Notes: generated by a model from the letters alone, not told the origin. A stretch of 64,000 nucleotides of DNA from Candidatus Methylopumilus universalis (GCF_006365315.1 NZ_CP040968.1:1178001-1242000); one strand, 5' to 3'; positions 38,444-47,395 are shown, counted from the first letter of the stretch. Program-made: numbers and translations.

Positions 38444-39688
38444 TTAAACCTTGCTCATAATAATGACGCCACTTGTTCCACCAAACGCAAATGAATTTGA
38501 CATCACATGATTCAATTCATTGAGAACACGCTTTTGATTGGGCACATAATCTAAATCACACGCCGGATCAGATTCTTTTAAATTAATCGTCGGCGGTAAT
38601 TCTTTTTTGACCAACGCCATGAGGGTTGCTGAAATTTCAATGGCACCTGCAGCACCCATTAAATGGCCATGCATCGATTTCGTTGAGCTCACAGGGATTT
38701 GATATGCATGACTACCAAATACATTTTTAATGGCGGCGGTTTCTGTCGCATCGTTAAGTAAAGTACCAGTCCCATGAGCATTAATATAACCAATGTCATT
38801 CGGATTTAATTTTGCATCAGTCAATGCTGCTTTCATGGCGCGCGATTGACCTTCAACGGAAGGTTGTGTAATGTGATCACCATCGTTAGTTAAACCATAA
38901 CCTGTAATCTCACCATAAATTTTAGCCCCTCTCGTTTTTGCCATTTCCATCTCTTCTAAAATAAGAACTGCGGCTCCCTCACCCAACACCAAGCCTGTGC
39001 GGTTAAGTGAAAAGGGCTTGCAAGAAGCCCTGGGATTAGCCGGATCTTCTTCAGCTAAGGTTCGCAATGCTTCCCACGCTTTAATCGTTCCAAAAGTAAG
39101 AAGCGCTTCAGTGCCTCCTGCAAAAGCCGCATCGGCATAACCATGTTTGATTTGTCGATAGGCTTCACCAATAGCAACCGCCGAAGATGAGCATGCCGTC
39201 GTATAAGTTATATTAGGGCCTTTCAATTTAAAGTGCATCGCGATTTGAGATGCGGCTGCGCCATTCATGGCCATAAGCACTGTAAAGGGCTTTAGGCGTC
39301 TCGCTTTTTGATTAAATAAACGGTCGTAACCTTCTTCAGTGGAGCTCGCTCCTCCCATACCGGTACCAATAAAAGAACCGACACGATCTAAATTCATGGC
39401 AGTTAAATCTAAGTTGGAATCCTTCAAAGCTTCGCGTGCGGAATATAAAGCAAATTGACTCACACGATCAAGTAATGCTAATTCTTGTTTGGTGAAATAT
39501 TGTGTGCCATCAAAAGTGGCTTGCGCTGCAAGCTTAGCCTCTAATTGATCAGTAAAATCTGAATCTAAATGTTTAATACCCGATTGGCCATTTAGTAATG
39601 CATTAAAAAAAGTATCGGGTGTATTGCCAACAGGTGACACTACCCCCATCCCTGTAACAACGACTCTTCTTAGTGAGGTGTTGCTCAT
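38444..39688 (-). CDS. Beta-ketoacyl-ACP synthase (FabF/KAS II type)
   Basis: A 414-residue condensing enzyme with the Cys-His-His triad: Cys in TYTTACSSSAVAIGEAYR, His in NAHGTGTLLNDATE and His in STKSMHGHLMGAAGA, ending NSFAFGGTSGVIIM. Being in an operon with its own acyl carrier protein, aminotransferase and transporters, it probably serves a special pathway rather than housekeeping fatty acid synthesis; the housekeeping fab cluster is not here. Confidence 0.93.
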   Translation of the reverse strand: MSNTSLRRVVVTGMGVVSPVGNTPDTFFNALLNGQSGIKHLDSDFTDQLEAKLAAQATFDGTQYFTKQELALLDRVSQFALYSAREALKDSNLDLTAMNLDRVGSFIGTGMGGASSTEEGYDRLFNQKARRLKPFTVLMAMNGAAASQIAMHFKLKGPNITYTTACSSSAVAIGEAYRQIKHGYADAAFAGGTEALLTFGTIKAWEALRTLAEEDPANPRASCKPFSLNRTGLVLGEGAAVLILEEMEMAKTRGAKIYGEITGYGLTNDGDHITQPSVEGQSRAMKAALTDAKLNPNDIGYINAHGTGTLLNDATETAAIKNVFGSHAYQIPVSSTKSMHGHLMGAAGAIEISATLMALVKKELPPTINLKESDPACDLDYVPNQKRVLNELNHVMSNSFAFGGTSGVIIMSKV

Positions 39689-39694
39689 TGATGT

Positions 39695-39952
39695 TTAAAC
39701 TTTTTTAGCTAGCAATTGATCGAGAAGATTCGTCATATCTTGAATCGTTTTTACATCAACTTGATCGTTAGGTACTTTAATACCTAATTTATCTTCGGCT
39801 TCAAAAATAATATCGAACGTATCGAGTGAGTCGAGGCCTAATTCTTCAAGAGTGCTTTCAGGCTTAATAATCGTTACATCAATTTCTAATTTCTTTGCAA
39901 TTGCATTTGACACCATTTCAAATGAATTCATTTTTTTATCCTTAAACGTCAA
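39695..39952 (-). CDS. Acyl carrier protein
   Basis: An 85-residue carrier protein; the phosphopantetheine serine is in LEELGLDSLDTFDIIFEAE near residue 43 (start may be at Met8, MNSFEMVS). Acidic helix II is intact. It diverges from AcpP of fatty acid synthesis and is six bases upstream of its ketosynthase, so it is probably a dedicated carrier. Confidence 0.9.
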   Translation of the reverse strand: MTFKDKKMNSFEMVSNAIAKKLEIDVTIIKPESTLEELGLDSLDTFDIIFEAEDKLGIKVPNDQVDVKTIQDMTNLLDQLLAKKV

Positions 39953-39961
39953 TAGTACTTA

Positions 39962-40804
39962 TTATAAACCTTGAATGGCATAACAAAATTCAGCCATGCG
40001 TTTACCAATATCATCTTTTCTTTTATCCAATGTCACAACATGGTAAGTATCATCGATATACATCGTTTCAATATGTGTAGATGAGACATGTTTTTCTACA
40101 TAATAGGCATTTTTGATACTTGCCATTTCATCTTCAGTCGAATGCACAATAAGGAGCGGGCATGTCACATCCTTCATAATATTTTCTGTTGCTTTAATTA
40201 AATGAAAGCTTTCTAAAATTACAGTGGCAGGAGTTTTGAAGTAACCAATTTTATCAGCCGTTCTTGCATCTTTGTTTTGTAAAATAGAATGCACAAGCGC
40301 TCGCGTTCTTTCACATTTAATCCCGTAGGGTGATTTTTCTTCCCACTCTAAAAAATATTTCAACGGTGAATAAAGCACAATAGGTAAAAGTACTTTCTGT
40401 TGAAATTTAGAAATATTCCACCCGTCGTAAAAGAAGGTGGATGATAGAGGAATCACGCCTGCCACTTTTCCTGGTCGTTTAGCAGCAATCATCATCGCCA
40501 TCAATGCGCCCATCGAAAGGCCTGTTATAAAAACATGTTCAAATTCTTCTCTTAATGCATCAAAAACTTTTTCAACGGAAATATACCAATCTTGCCACTT
40601 GGTTTTTTTTAAATCTTGAATCGATTTACAGTGGCCTGCCAATTCGGGACACGCTACTGAAATACCTTTTCGAGAAATGACGCGGCCTAAATGTTTCATT
40701 TCGGAAGGAGTGCCTGTCAAGCCGTGGATTAGCAGAACTATTGTAGTTAGGTTTTTACGCTCAATAAACCCGTTAGGGCCTAAAAGTGAATCAACTGTCG
40801 TCAA
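39962..40804 (-). CDS. Alpha/beta hydrolase (carboxylesterase/thioesterase-like)
   Basis: A 280-residue serine hydrolase: oxyanion segment VLLIHGLTGTPSEMKHLG, nucleophile FITGLSMGALMAMM, acid in LIVHSTEDEMAS and His near DTYHVVTLDK. It resembles the monoglyceride lipase/esterase group that is also used to unload acyl carriers. In this operon it may release or transfer the acyl product; substrate unknown. Confidence 0.85.
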   Translation of the reverse strand: MTTVDSLLGPNGFIERKNLTTIVLLIHGLTGTPSEMKHLGRVISRKGISVACPELAGHCKSIQDLKKTKWQDWYISVEKVFDALREEFEHVFITGLSMGALMAMMIAAKRPGKVAGVIPLSSTFFYDGWNISKFQQKVLLPIVLYSPLKYFLEWEEKSPYGIKCERTRALVHSILQNKDARTADKIGYFKTPATVILESFHLIKATENIMKDVTCPLLIVHSTEDEMASIKNAYYVEKHVSSTHIETMYIDDTYHVVTLDKRKDDIGKRMAEFCYAIQGL

Positions 40805-40805
40805 T

Positions 40806-41183
40806 TTAAATATTGCCCCCTACCAAATAAATGCCCACGATAATTAAAGAAGCTCCCAACCAGCGATATCGATTGATATGTTCTTTTAAAATGATTCGAG
40901 ATGCTACGAGTATTAAAACAATTTGAACGCTTGATAGTGGAAATGCTTTACTGATATCTACAGAAGCTAAAAAAGCAATCCATAATACATATTCAATCGC
41001 GTAGAGAAAAATACCAAAAGCAATTTCTTTAGTTCTTAAAGCATTAATGATGTTATCAATATGAGACAACCAGCCTTGACGGATTGAATTAGCTAATCGA
41101 CTGGTACCTTTTTTAAATAGAACGGTTGCCATCACCTCCAAGATGATGGCAGACATAAATAACATTAAGGATTTAGCATCCAT
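40806..41183 (-). CDS. Small EamA/SMR-type membrane transporter (second of pair)
   Basis: A 125-residue protein with four helices (LMLFMSAIILEVMATVLFKK, IAFGIFLYAIEYVLWIAFLA, SSVQIVLILVASRIILKEHI, RWLGASLIIVGIYLVGG). SMR-like traits are the Glu in the first helix (IILEVMATVLFKKGTSR) and ASVDISKAFPLSS. Pairs with the gene at 38045; the two-gene pattern recalls ArnE/ArnF or EbrAB heterodimers. One base from the hydrolase gene. Confidence 0.85.
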   Translation of the reverse strand: MDAKSLMLFMSAIILEVMATVLFKKGTSRLANSIRQGWLSHIDNIINALRTKEIAFGIFLYAIEYVLWIAFLASVDISKAFPLSSVQIVLILVASRIILKEHINRYRWLGASLIIVGIYLVGGNI

Positions 41184-41195
41184 CAGTTGCCGAAA

Positions 41196-42569
41196 TTATT
41201 CAGCACCACATCTTTTTAATAGTGCTTCAAAGAGCTGGATGCCTAAATCAATTTCTTCTTCCGAAATAAGAAGTGAAGGAGCGAGTGTAATCACATTTTT
41301 TTCGTAACCGCCAATATCAAGGACTAAACCATAGGTTTTGTCGCCAATTTTGATGTCGCCTTTGAGTCCTTCATTGAACATACGATCGGCTAACTTTCGA
41401 CTTGCCTTAAAGCCATCATTTTCGCAAAGTTCAATTCGAAGAGCTAAACCTAAACCACTTACATCGCCCACGACTTTCCAACGTGATTTTAATTCTTGAA
41501 TACGCTTTAAGAAGTAAGCGCCACGATCATTTACTTTTTTACCAAAATCATCTTCTTCTGTCATCTTCATTACTTCAAGAGCTACTGAAGTGCCCAACGG
41601 ATTCGATGCAAAAGTTGAATGTGTAGAGCCTGGAGGAAATTTTTGTGGGTTAATTAACTCTTCTTTTGCCCAAATGCCGGACAATGGATTTAAACCATTG
41701 GTAATTGCTTTACCAAATACAAAAATGTCAGGAATGATGTCAAAGTTTTCCCAAGACCATAATTTACCTGTGCGGTAAACACCCATTTGAATCTCATCAG
41801 CCACAAGAAGCACTTTACTTTTTTTAAAAGATTCTGCTATTTTTTTCATGTACCCTTTAGGTGGCACGATATAACCGCCAGTCCCTTGCATAGGCTCAAT
41901 ATAGAATGCACCGAATTCACATTGACCTGCTTTTTCATCCCATACGGATTGATATTCAGTATCAAATAATTTTTCAAATTCCTTATGGCAGTAGGTATCA
42001 CACGTCTCCACTTTCATGCTGTAAGGGCAACGGAAGCAATAAGGATAGGGAATAAATTGCGCACGATCGGCAAAGTTACCAAAACGTCGGCGATAGCGAT
42101 AACTTGAAGTGATTGCAGATGCTCCCAATGTTCTGCCATGGTAGCCGCCCATAAAAGCAAATTGATGTGTTTTGCCTGTGTGGTTTCGTACAACTTTTAA
42201 TGAGTCTTCAATCGCCTGCGCACCGCCTACATTGAAATGTACGCGACCTTTTACGCCATATTTATCTTCCATGTATTTACAAATGATTTCAGCAAGATCA
42301 ACTTTTTCTTTATGTAAATACTGGCTTGCTAATTGAGGGAGTGTATCGATTTGTTTTTTTAGAGTGTCTGCAATCCGTTTATTTTTGTAACCGAAGTTAA
42401 CGGCGGAGTACCACATCTGCCAATCAAGATAAGGAATACCTTTTTCGTCAAATAAAAAGCTGCCGTCACAATTTTCAAATACTTTTGGAGGGTCAGCATA
42501 ATTTACCGTATCTCCATGTGAGCAATACTTTTCATTCTTATCTAAGATTTCAATGATTTTCTGATCCAT
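41196..42569 (-). CDS. Class III aminotransferase
   Basis: A 457-residue PLP enzyme of fold type I. The PLP lysine is in FVFGKAITNGLNPLSG, the cofactor Asp in VADEIQMGVYRTG, with GGAQAIEDSLKVVRNHTG and FMGGYHGRTLGASA before them and HSTFASNPLGTSVALEVM after. A cysteine cluster near residues 178-194 (CFRCPYSMKVETC then DTYC; C-x2-C-x8-C-x3-C) is not general in the class and hints at a bound metal. Amino acceptor unknown; operon context suggests an acyl-derived or small amino alcohol product. Confidence 0.9.
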   Translation of the reverse strand: MDQKIIEILDKNEKYCSHGDTVNYADPPKVFENCDGSFLFDEKGIPYLDWQMWYSAVNFGYKNKRIADTLKKQIDTLPQLASQYLHKEKVDLAEIICKYMEDKYGVKGRVHFNVGGAQAIEDSLKVVRNHTGKTHQFAFMGGYHGRTLGASAITSSYRYRRRFGNFADRAQFIPYPYCFRCPYSMKVETCDTYCHKEFEKLFDTEYQSVWDEKAGQCEFGAFYIEPMQGTGGYIVPPKGYMKKIAESFKKSKVLLVADEIQMGVYRTGKLWSWENFDIIPDIFVFGKAITNGLNPLSGIWAKEELINPQKFPPGSTHSTFASNPLGTSVALEVMKMTEEDDFGKKVNDRGAYFLKRIQELKSRWKVVGDVSGLGLALRIELCENDGFKASRKLADRMFNEGLKGDIKIGDKTYGLVLDIGGYEKNVITLAPSLLISEEEIDLGIQLFEALLKRCGAE

Positions 42570-42593
42570 CGTATAACCCTCTACTTTTAAAAA

Positions 42594-43271
42594 TTAATTA
42601 AATACATAACCTGGAATATTTTGCTCTTCAGGCTTCCAAGTCTTCACAACCTTTAGGACATCATCAAACGTATTAAACGTATGATGTTTGACATTATTTT
42701 TTTCACAATGATTAATCAGCGATGACTTTGCAAACACAATGTCGGCATGAAGAGATAAACATGCATCTGATTTTCCATCCCCAATCAACACCACTGGTCC
42801 ACCTACTTTTTTGCTCACATAATCAGCGACTGCACATTTACACATACCATTTCCCCCTTTACATTCAGGATCTCTTAAGGGAAATGTAATTTCAATACCA
42901 CGTTCTTTGTAATTCAAGCGATTAGAGTATGTTGGAATTTCAGGCCAACCTGCCTGCCTTGTCGCGACTTTAATCGAATGATCTAACCCATCACTTGCAA
43001 TCACTAATTTAGCAAACTGTTTCACATAATCATAAAAAGGTAAGAAAGTGTCGTCCAGCTGAATGCTACGGAAAAAATTTTCTAGGCTTAAAAGATCGGA
43101 ATCCACCATATCGATTTGTTTGGACATGCATTCAAGCGCTGTCATCTTACCGTCAAGCCAGTCTTTTTCTAAAGCTTCCCAGCTAGGGTCTGCAAATTTT
43201 TCGAGCAATTGATCAATCGTATCGCGCTTTGAAATCGTTCCGTCAAAATCAACTACAAAAAGCATAAACAT
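42594..43271 (-). CDS. MtnX-like HAD-IB phosphatase
   Basis: A 225-residue haloacid dehalogenase phosphatase with motif I FVVDFDGTISKRDTI, motif II LVIASDGLDHS and motif III/IV VVLIGDGKSDAC; the Cys-rich loop DPECKGGNGMCKCAV resembles that of MtnX-like enzymes. Related enzymes act on phosphoserine or on a phosphorylated methylthio compound. The rest of a methionine salvage pathway is not here, and the gene leads the unusual aminotransferase/acyl-carrier operon. Confidence 0.87.
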   Translation of the reverse strand: MFMLFVVDFDGTISKRDTIDQLLEKFADPSWEALEKDWLDGKMTALECMSKQIDMVDSDLLSLENFFRSIQLDDTFLPFYDYVKQFAKLVIASDGLDHSIKVATRQAGWPEIPTYSNRLNYKERGIEITFPLRDPECKGGNGMCKCAVADYVSKKVGGPVVLIGDGKSDACLSLHADIVFAKSSLINHCEKNNVKHHTFNTFDDVLKVVKTWKPEEQNIPGYVFN

Positions 43272-43347
43272 CCCTGGTGAAATGAGGCTTTGTAGCCTTT
43301 AAAGACTACGCATAATTTAAAACAATATATGCCTAAATCCTTTCAAT

Positions 43348-43371
43348 TGACTTACAATTTTGGGTAAGTCA
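43348..43371. promoter_or_regulatory. Inverted repeat upstream of the two-component system
   Basis: TGACTTAC and GTAAGTCA are perfect eight-base arms with an eight-base spacer. The left arm overlaps a TTGACT -35-like hexamer. It lies in the gap between the divergent phosphatase operon and response regulator, so it could control either or both, possibly as the regulator's own binding site. Confidence 0.5.
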
Positions 43372-43389
43372 TTAATTTAAAAGGTTGAC

Positions 43390-44061
43390 ATGAAGATTTT
43401 ACTGATCGAGGACGATTCCATTATTGGTGACGCGATCAAAAGCTCGCTTGAAAAGGCCGATTATCTGGTCGAATGGGCTAAAAATGGTCTGGAAGGTGAA
43501 ATTGCACTCACAGACTCTCAATTTGAAGCGGTCATTTTAGACTTAGGTTTACCTAAAAAACATGGCCTCGATATTTTGAAAAATTTACGCTCTAAAAAAA
43601 ACCAGCTTCCAGTCCTTATCATTTCAGCCAATGAAAATATTGATAATAAAATTTTAGGTCTTGACTTGGGGGCGGATGATTATTTAGCTAAGCCTTTTGA
43701 GCTTCAGGAACTTCATGCAAGACTTCGCGCTGTGATCAGACGAACCAACCAATCAGCCGACAACGTCATTCAATTTGGTCCTTTAAGTTTTAATATTAAA
43801 GACCGCAAATTTTTAGCACAAAATAAACAGCTGAGCCTTTCGAAGCGTGAGCTTAATTTGTTAGAGCTTTTTATGCTGAAAAATAATCGCTCTATCTCCA
43901 AAGAAAATTTATTAGAAAAGCTCTATAGCTGGGATGAGGATGTTTCTGAAAATGCAATTGAAGTTTATATTCATCGCGTCAGAGCAAAACTTAAACCTTT
44001 TGGAGTTGAAATCATTAATCGTCGAGGCTTAGGTTACAGTCTAGGACTCCAAACGCCTTGA
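43390..44061 (+). CDS. OmpR/PhoB-family response regulator
   Basis: A 223-residue regulator. Receiver domain with the acidic pocket at LLIEDDSIIGD, phospho-acceptor Asp in AVILDLGLPKKHGLDIL and switch Lys in DDYLAKPFELQELHARL; C-terminal winged helix (LSKRELNLLELFM, ENAIEVYIHRVRAKL, RRGLGYSLG). Closest in style to the QseB/TctD subgroup. Translationally coupled to the kinase; target genes unknown. Confidence 0.93.
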   Translation: MKILLIEDDSIIGDAIKSSLEKADYLVEWAKNGLEGEIALTDSQFEAVILDLGLPKKHGLDILKNLRSKKNQLPVLIISANENIDNKILGLDLGADDYLAKPFELQELHARLRAVIRRTNQSADNVIQFGPLSFNIKDRKFLAQNKQLSLSKRELNLLELFMLKNNRSISKENLLEKLYSWDEDVSENAIEVYIHRVRAKLKPFGVEIINRRGLGYSLGLQTP

Positions 44062-45458
44062 AAAAAGACTTATCCACAAAGAAACTGATTTTTCAGTGGA
44101 TTCTCATTCCTATGGTCGTCATTATTTTGATCGACTCTTCGTTTCTTTTTTATCAAGGCGACAAATTAAGACAGGAAACCTTTGATAAAGATTTGGTAGA
44201 TACAGCCAAAACACTTGCAGTGATCTTTAAAAAATCAAGTGCTAAAGAAATACGCGATATAGATCGCAACACTATTTCACTTCTCTTAAGTGAGCCTCAT
44301 GATGAAATGTTTTATTCCATTCGAGACAATAAAGGTCAATTTATTTTTGGAAACCCGAAAGTCGCTTATCAAGAAGCCGATTTAGAAGATCTAGCAGATA
44401 AAGATTTTCTAAATGTTTTTTTTGATGAAATTGATGGAAAGAGTGTGCGTGTCGTATCCATTCCGATTGAACATACCATTCAGAATAAAACAGCCACTTT
44501 TCATATCCAAGTCGCTGAAACGAGAAATCAGCGAAAAGAGATCCAACGGCAAATTATTTTTTGGATCGTCATTCCACAATTGATTCTTCTTATTTCTGCC
44601 ATGATCTTGGTAAGATTTGCAGTCACTAAGGGCTTAAGCCCGATTCTTTTTCTTAATGAAAAAATTTCCTCACTTTCATATAAGAATTTAACTCCTATCG
44701 ATTTGCAGGGTGTGCCAAAAGAAGTCGATCGCTTAGTCGGCTCATTAAATAAACTCATGCAAGAATTAAATCTTTCCGTAAAATCACAAAATCGATTTGT
44801 CAGTGATGCGGCACATCAATTAAGAACTCCACTTGCTGGGATATTGGCACAAATTGAATTAGCGCTTGATACTAAAAATGCTGCTGAAATTCAAAAACGG
44901 CTCGAAAATATTAATGAAAGTTCAAAACGTCTCATTCATATCATCAATCAATTACTCTCCTTATCCAAGAGCCAGAGTGATGCGCTTCATCATGCTGAAT
45001 TGCAACCTTTGGATTTAGTCTCTTTCACCAAAAAAATCACCTCAATTATGTTGCCTGCCGCTGACTTAAAACATATTGACTTAGGGTATGAAGGCTCTGA
45101 AGCTGCCATATATATCATGGCAGATGAAGCACGTCTTTATGACCTCATTCATAATCTTATCGATAATGCGATTAAATACACAGATGACTATGGAAAAATT
45201 ACATTAGCTGTTGAATTGAAAGATAACAAAGTAAGACTTACCGTTGAAGATAATGGTGTTGGAATTCCTAAAGAAAATCAGACGATGATTTATGAGCGAT
45301 TTTACCGAGGAGATAATGTTAATACTGCTGGTGCAGGTGTTGGTTTATCAATTGTCAAAGATATCGCAGAGTTTCATCAAGCGACAATAGAAATTGATAG
45401 TCGAAACAGCGAAGAGGGGACACGCTTTTATATTGATTTCAATTTGATGAAATCTTAA
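44058..45458 (+). CDS. Sensor histidine kinase (QseC/TctE-like)
   Basis: A 466-residue membrane kinase starting at TTG that overlaps the regulator stop (TTGA). Two helices (about residues 12-33 and 166-187) enclose a periplasmic domain of the 2CSK_N type; HAMP-like linker, then the H-box SDAAHQLRTPLAGIL, N-box HNLIDNAIKYTDDYG, G1 VEDNGVGIPKEN and G2 GAGVGLSIVKDIAE. The signal is unknown; TctE-type sensors respond to carboxylates. Confidence 0.92.
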   Translation: MKKDLSTKKLIFQWILIPMVVIILIDSSFLFYQGDKLRQETFDKDLVDTAKTLAVIFKKSSAKEIRDIDRNTISLLLSEPHDEMFYSIRDNKGQFIFGNPKVAYQEADLEDLADKDFLNVFFDEIDGKSVRVVSIPIEHTIQNKTATFHIQVAETRNQRKEIQRQIIFWIVIPQLILLISAMILVRFAVTKGLSPILFLNEKISSLSYKNLTPIDLQGVPKEVDRLVGSLNKLMQELNLSVKSQNRFVSDAAHQLRTPLAGILAQIELALDTKNAAEIQKRLENINESSKRLIHIINQLLSLSKSQSDALHHAELQPLDLVSFTKKITSIMLPAADLKHIDLGYEGSEAAIYIMADEARLYDLIHNLIDNAIKYTDDYGKITLAVELKDNKVRLTVEDNGVGIPKENQTMIYERFYRGDNVNTAGAGVGLSIVKDIAEFHQATIEIDSRNSEEGTRFYIDFNLMKS

Positions 45459-46363
45459 TTTGAGTTTATGTAAAAATGTTTTGATTCGCTTAAAACATGT
45501 TCATGAAAAGCTCTTGCAATCGGTGACAATTGTTTACCTCTCAAATATACAAGATGCCACTGCGAATTAATTGGAAAATCCTGTAACTTTAAGACTGAAA
45601 TTTCATTATCGTAATCAAATTGGTCTAAAGCATGGATTGAAATTACCGCCACGCCTAAACGACTTGCGACTGCTTTTTTAATAGCCTCATTATTTCCCAG
45701 TTCTAATAAAAGACTAGGGGTGAATTTCTTTTGTTTAAAATGAATATCTACGCTCATCCGCGTGCCTGATCCTAGCTCTCTTAAAATAAATCTTTCATGC
45801 TTTAAATCTTGCAATCGAAGATTTTTTTTGCTTGCTAATGGGTGATCTTTACAAGCAATCATACAAAGAGGGTTAGGCATAAGTATTTGGTCTTCGAGAT
45901 CAATATGCATGGGCGGCCTCGACATGACATAAAGGTCGTCACTATTATCTTCAACTCGTCTTATAACCCCGTCCCGATTTAATATTTCAAGGGAGATATC
46001 TACTTCTGGATATTTACTACAAAAAGAACCTAGTAGTTTTGGAACAAAATATTTCGCAGTACTCACAACCGCAACTCTTAATCTGCCTTTTGTTAACCCC
46101 TTCATTTGTGTCGCGTGTTGCTCAAAAGCTTCCCATCGATTCGTCATCTCTCTTGCTGTTTTTGCGAACTCTTTACCTAATCCTGTTAAATGAATTTTTT
46201 TTGAGATCACCTCAAATAAGGGAGATCCAATATTTTCAGTCATCTCTTTCAATTGCATAGAAGCCGTAGGCTGGGTGATATGCATCATGCGCGCTGCCTT
46301 GGTAACACTCTCTGTTTGTTCGAGTGCTAGAAATAATCGTAACTGTCTAAAGGTTATATTCAT
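45455..46363 (-). CDS. LysR-type regulator, CbbR-like
   Basis: A 302-residue LTTR with an N-terminal winged helix-turn-helix (FRQLRLFLALEQTESVTKAA, ITQPTASMQLKEM) and a two-lobed effector domain (RLRVAVVSTAKYFVPKLLG, SRLGVAVISIHALDQF). The opening resembles CbbR regulators of CO2 fixation genes. Divergent from the SbtA-like bicarbonate transporter gene, its most likely target. Converges with the kinase gene, overlapping four bases. Confidence 0.92.
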   Translation of the reverse strand: MNITFRQLRLFLALEQTESVTKAARMMHITQPTASMQLKEMTENIGSPLFEVISKKIHLTGLGKEFAKTAREMTNRWEAFEQHATQMKGLTKGRLRVAVVSTAKYFVPKLLGSFCSKYPEVDISLEILNRDGVIRRVEDNSDDLYVMSRPPMHIDLEDQILMPNPLCMIACKDHPLASKKNLRLQDLKHERFILRELGSGTRMSVDIHFKQKKFTPSLLLELGNNEAIKKAVASRLGVAVISIHALDQFDYDNEISVLKLQDFPINSQWHLVYLRGKQLSPIARAFHEHVLSESKHFYINSN

Positions 46364-46400
46364 AGATTAAAGTCTATATATATAGTATTAATTATTGATT

Positions 46401-46413
46401 TTACACTATGTAA
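46401..46413. promoter_or_regulatory. LysR-type operator candidate in the lysR/sbtA gap
   Basis: TTACACTATGTAA is a T-N11-A dyad with perfect five-base arms and fits the CbbR pattern TNA-N7-TNA. It is centred in the 72-base divergent gap. A second imperfect dyad (ATAGATTAAAGTCTAT, 46362-46377) overlaps the LysR start, where autorepression would act. Confidence 0.5.
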
Positions 46414-46435
46414 TTATATTCATACAATCTCGACT

Positions 46436-47395
46436 ATGAGTAATTTTCTTGACCCAGCAATTTTATTTTTTATATTCGGTGTGTTGGCTGGATTTGCTAA
46501 ATCTAATTTAGAAATTCCTCAGCCGATTGCTCGATTTTTATCGCTTTATCTATTAATGGCCTTAGGCCTTAAAGGTGGCTTTGCGCTCTATGAATCAGGC
46601 ATTACATCAGAAGTCCTGACAAGTCTAGGTGGCGCTATTTTTATGGCTATACTTGTTCCCTTATTGGGATACTTAGTTTTAAGTCAAAAACTTAAAAAAT
46701 TAGACGCGGCTGCGGTAGCTGCTACTTACGGATCTATTAGCGCTGTAACGTTTATTACCGCATCTCAGAATTTAGACGACTTAGGCATTCATTACGGCGG
46801 CCATATGGCGGCGGCTATGGCGCTGATGGAATCTCCCGCAATTATTTTTGCCATCATCATTGCAAATAAAATAAGAAGCCATCATCAACCTGAGTCTGAA
46901 ACGAGACCAACGCTTGGTAAAATTTTTCATGAGTCTTTCACTGACGGTGGTCAGCTTTTACTTTTAGGCTCCATGATCATTGGTATCATCAGTGGCGATG
47001 TTGCTCATGAGGTATTGGCTCCTTTTTCAATTGATTTATTTAAAGGCATCTTGTCTTTCTTCTTACTGGACATGGGACTTCATGCCGCTCGAAATATTTC
47101 TGAACTAAAAAATAAACCTACAATATGTTTTTATTACGCCGTATTGGCTCCTGTGACACATGCAATTTTGGCACTTCTTTTGGCAAAATTACTCGGGCTT
47201 GAATTGGGCAATACAATTTTATTAATGGTCTTAGCTTCAAGTGCATCTTACATTGCAGTCCCCGCAGTTTTAAGGCAAGCCTTGCCAGAAGTAAGTCCTG
47301 CGTTATATATGGGTATGTCGTTAGGACTAACATTCCCATTAAATATTATCTTTGGTATTCCTTTTTATACGTACCTCGCGCAACAGGGGATATAA
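46436..47395 (+). CDS. SbtA-type sodium-dependent bicarbonate transporter
   Basis: A 319-residue membrane protein with about ten helices in two inverted halves. Family features are FIFGVLAGFAKSNLEIPQPI, YLLMALGLKGGFALYESG, AATYGSISAVTFITA, GGHMAAAMALMESPAIIFAI, and LLDMGLHAARNISEL with ASSASYIAVPAVLRQALPE. In cyanobacteria SbtA imports bicarbonate with sodium. In a methylotroph, imported bicarbonate could feed anaplerotic carboxylation. The gene runs into czcC-like with a 14-base gap. Confidence 0.92.
   Translation: MSNFLDPAILFFIFGVLAGFAKSNLEIPQPIARFLSLYLLMALGLKGGFALYESGITSEVLTSLGGAIFMAILVPLLGYLVLSQKLKKLDAAAVAATYGSISAVTFITASQNLDDLGIHYGGHMAAAMALMESPAIIFAIIIANKIRSHHQPESETRPTLGKIFHESFTDGGQLLLLGSMIIGIISGDVAHEVLAPFSIDLFKGILSFFLLDMGLHAARNISELKNKPTICFYYAVLAPVTHAILALLLAKLLGLELGNTILLMVLASSASYIAVPAVLRQALPEVSPALYMGMSLGLTFPLNIIFGIPFYTYLAQQGI

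Noticed and set aside
42594-43271. Calling the HAD enzyme MtnX of methionine salvage
   Set aside because: No other salvage gene is nearby and its operon partners point to another pathway.
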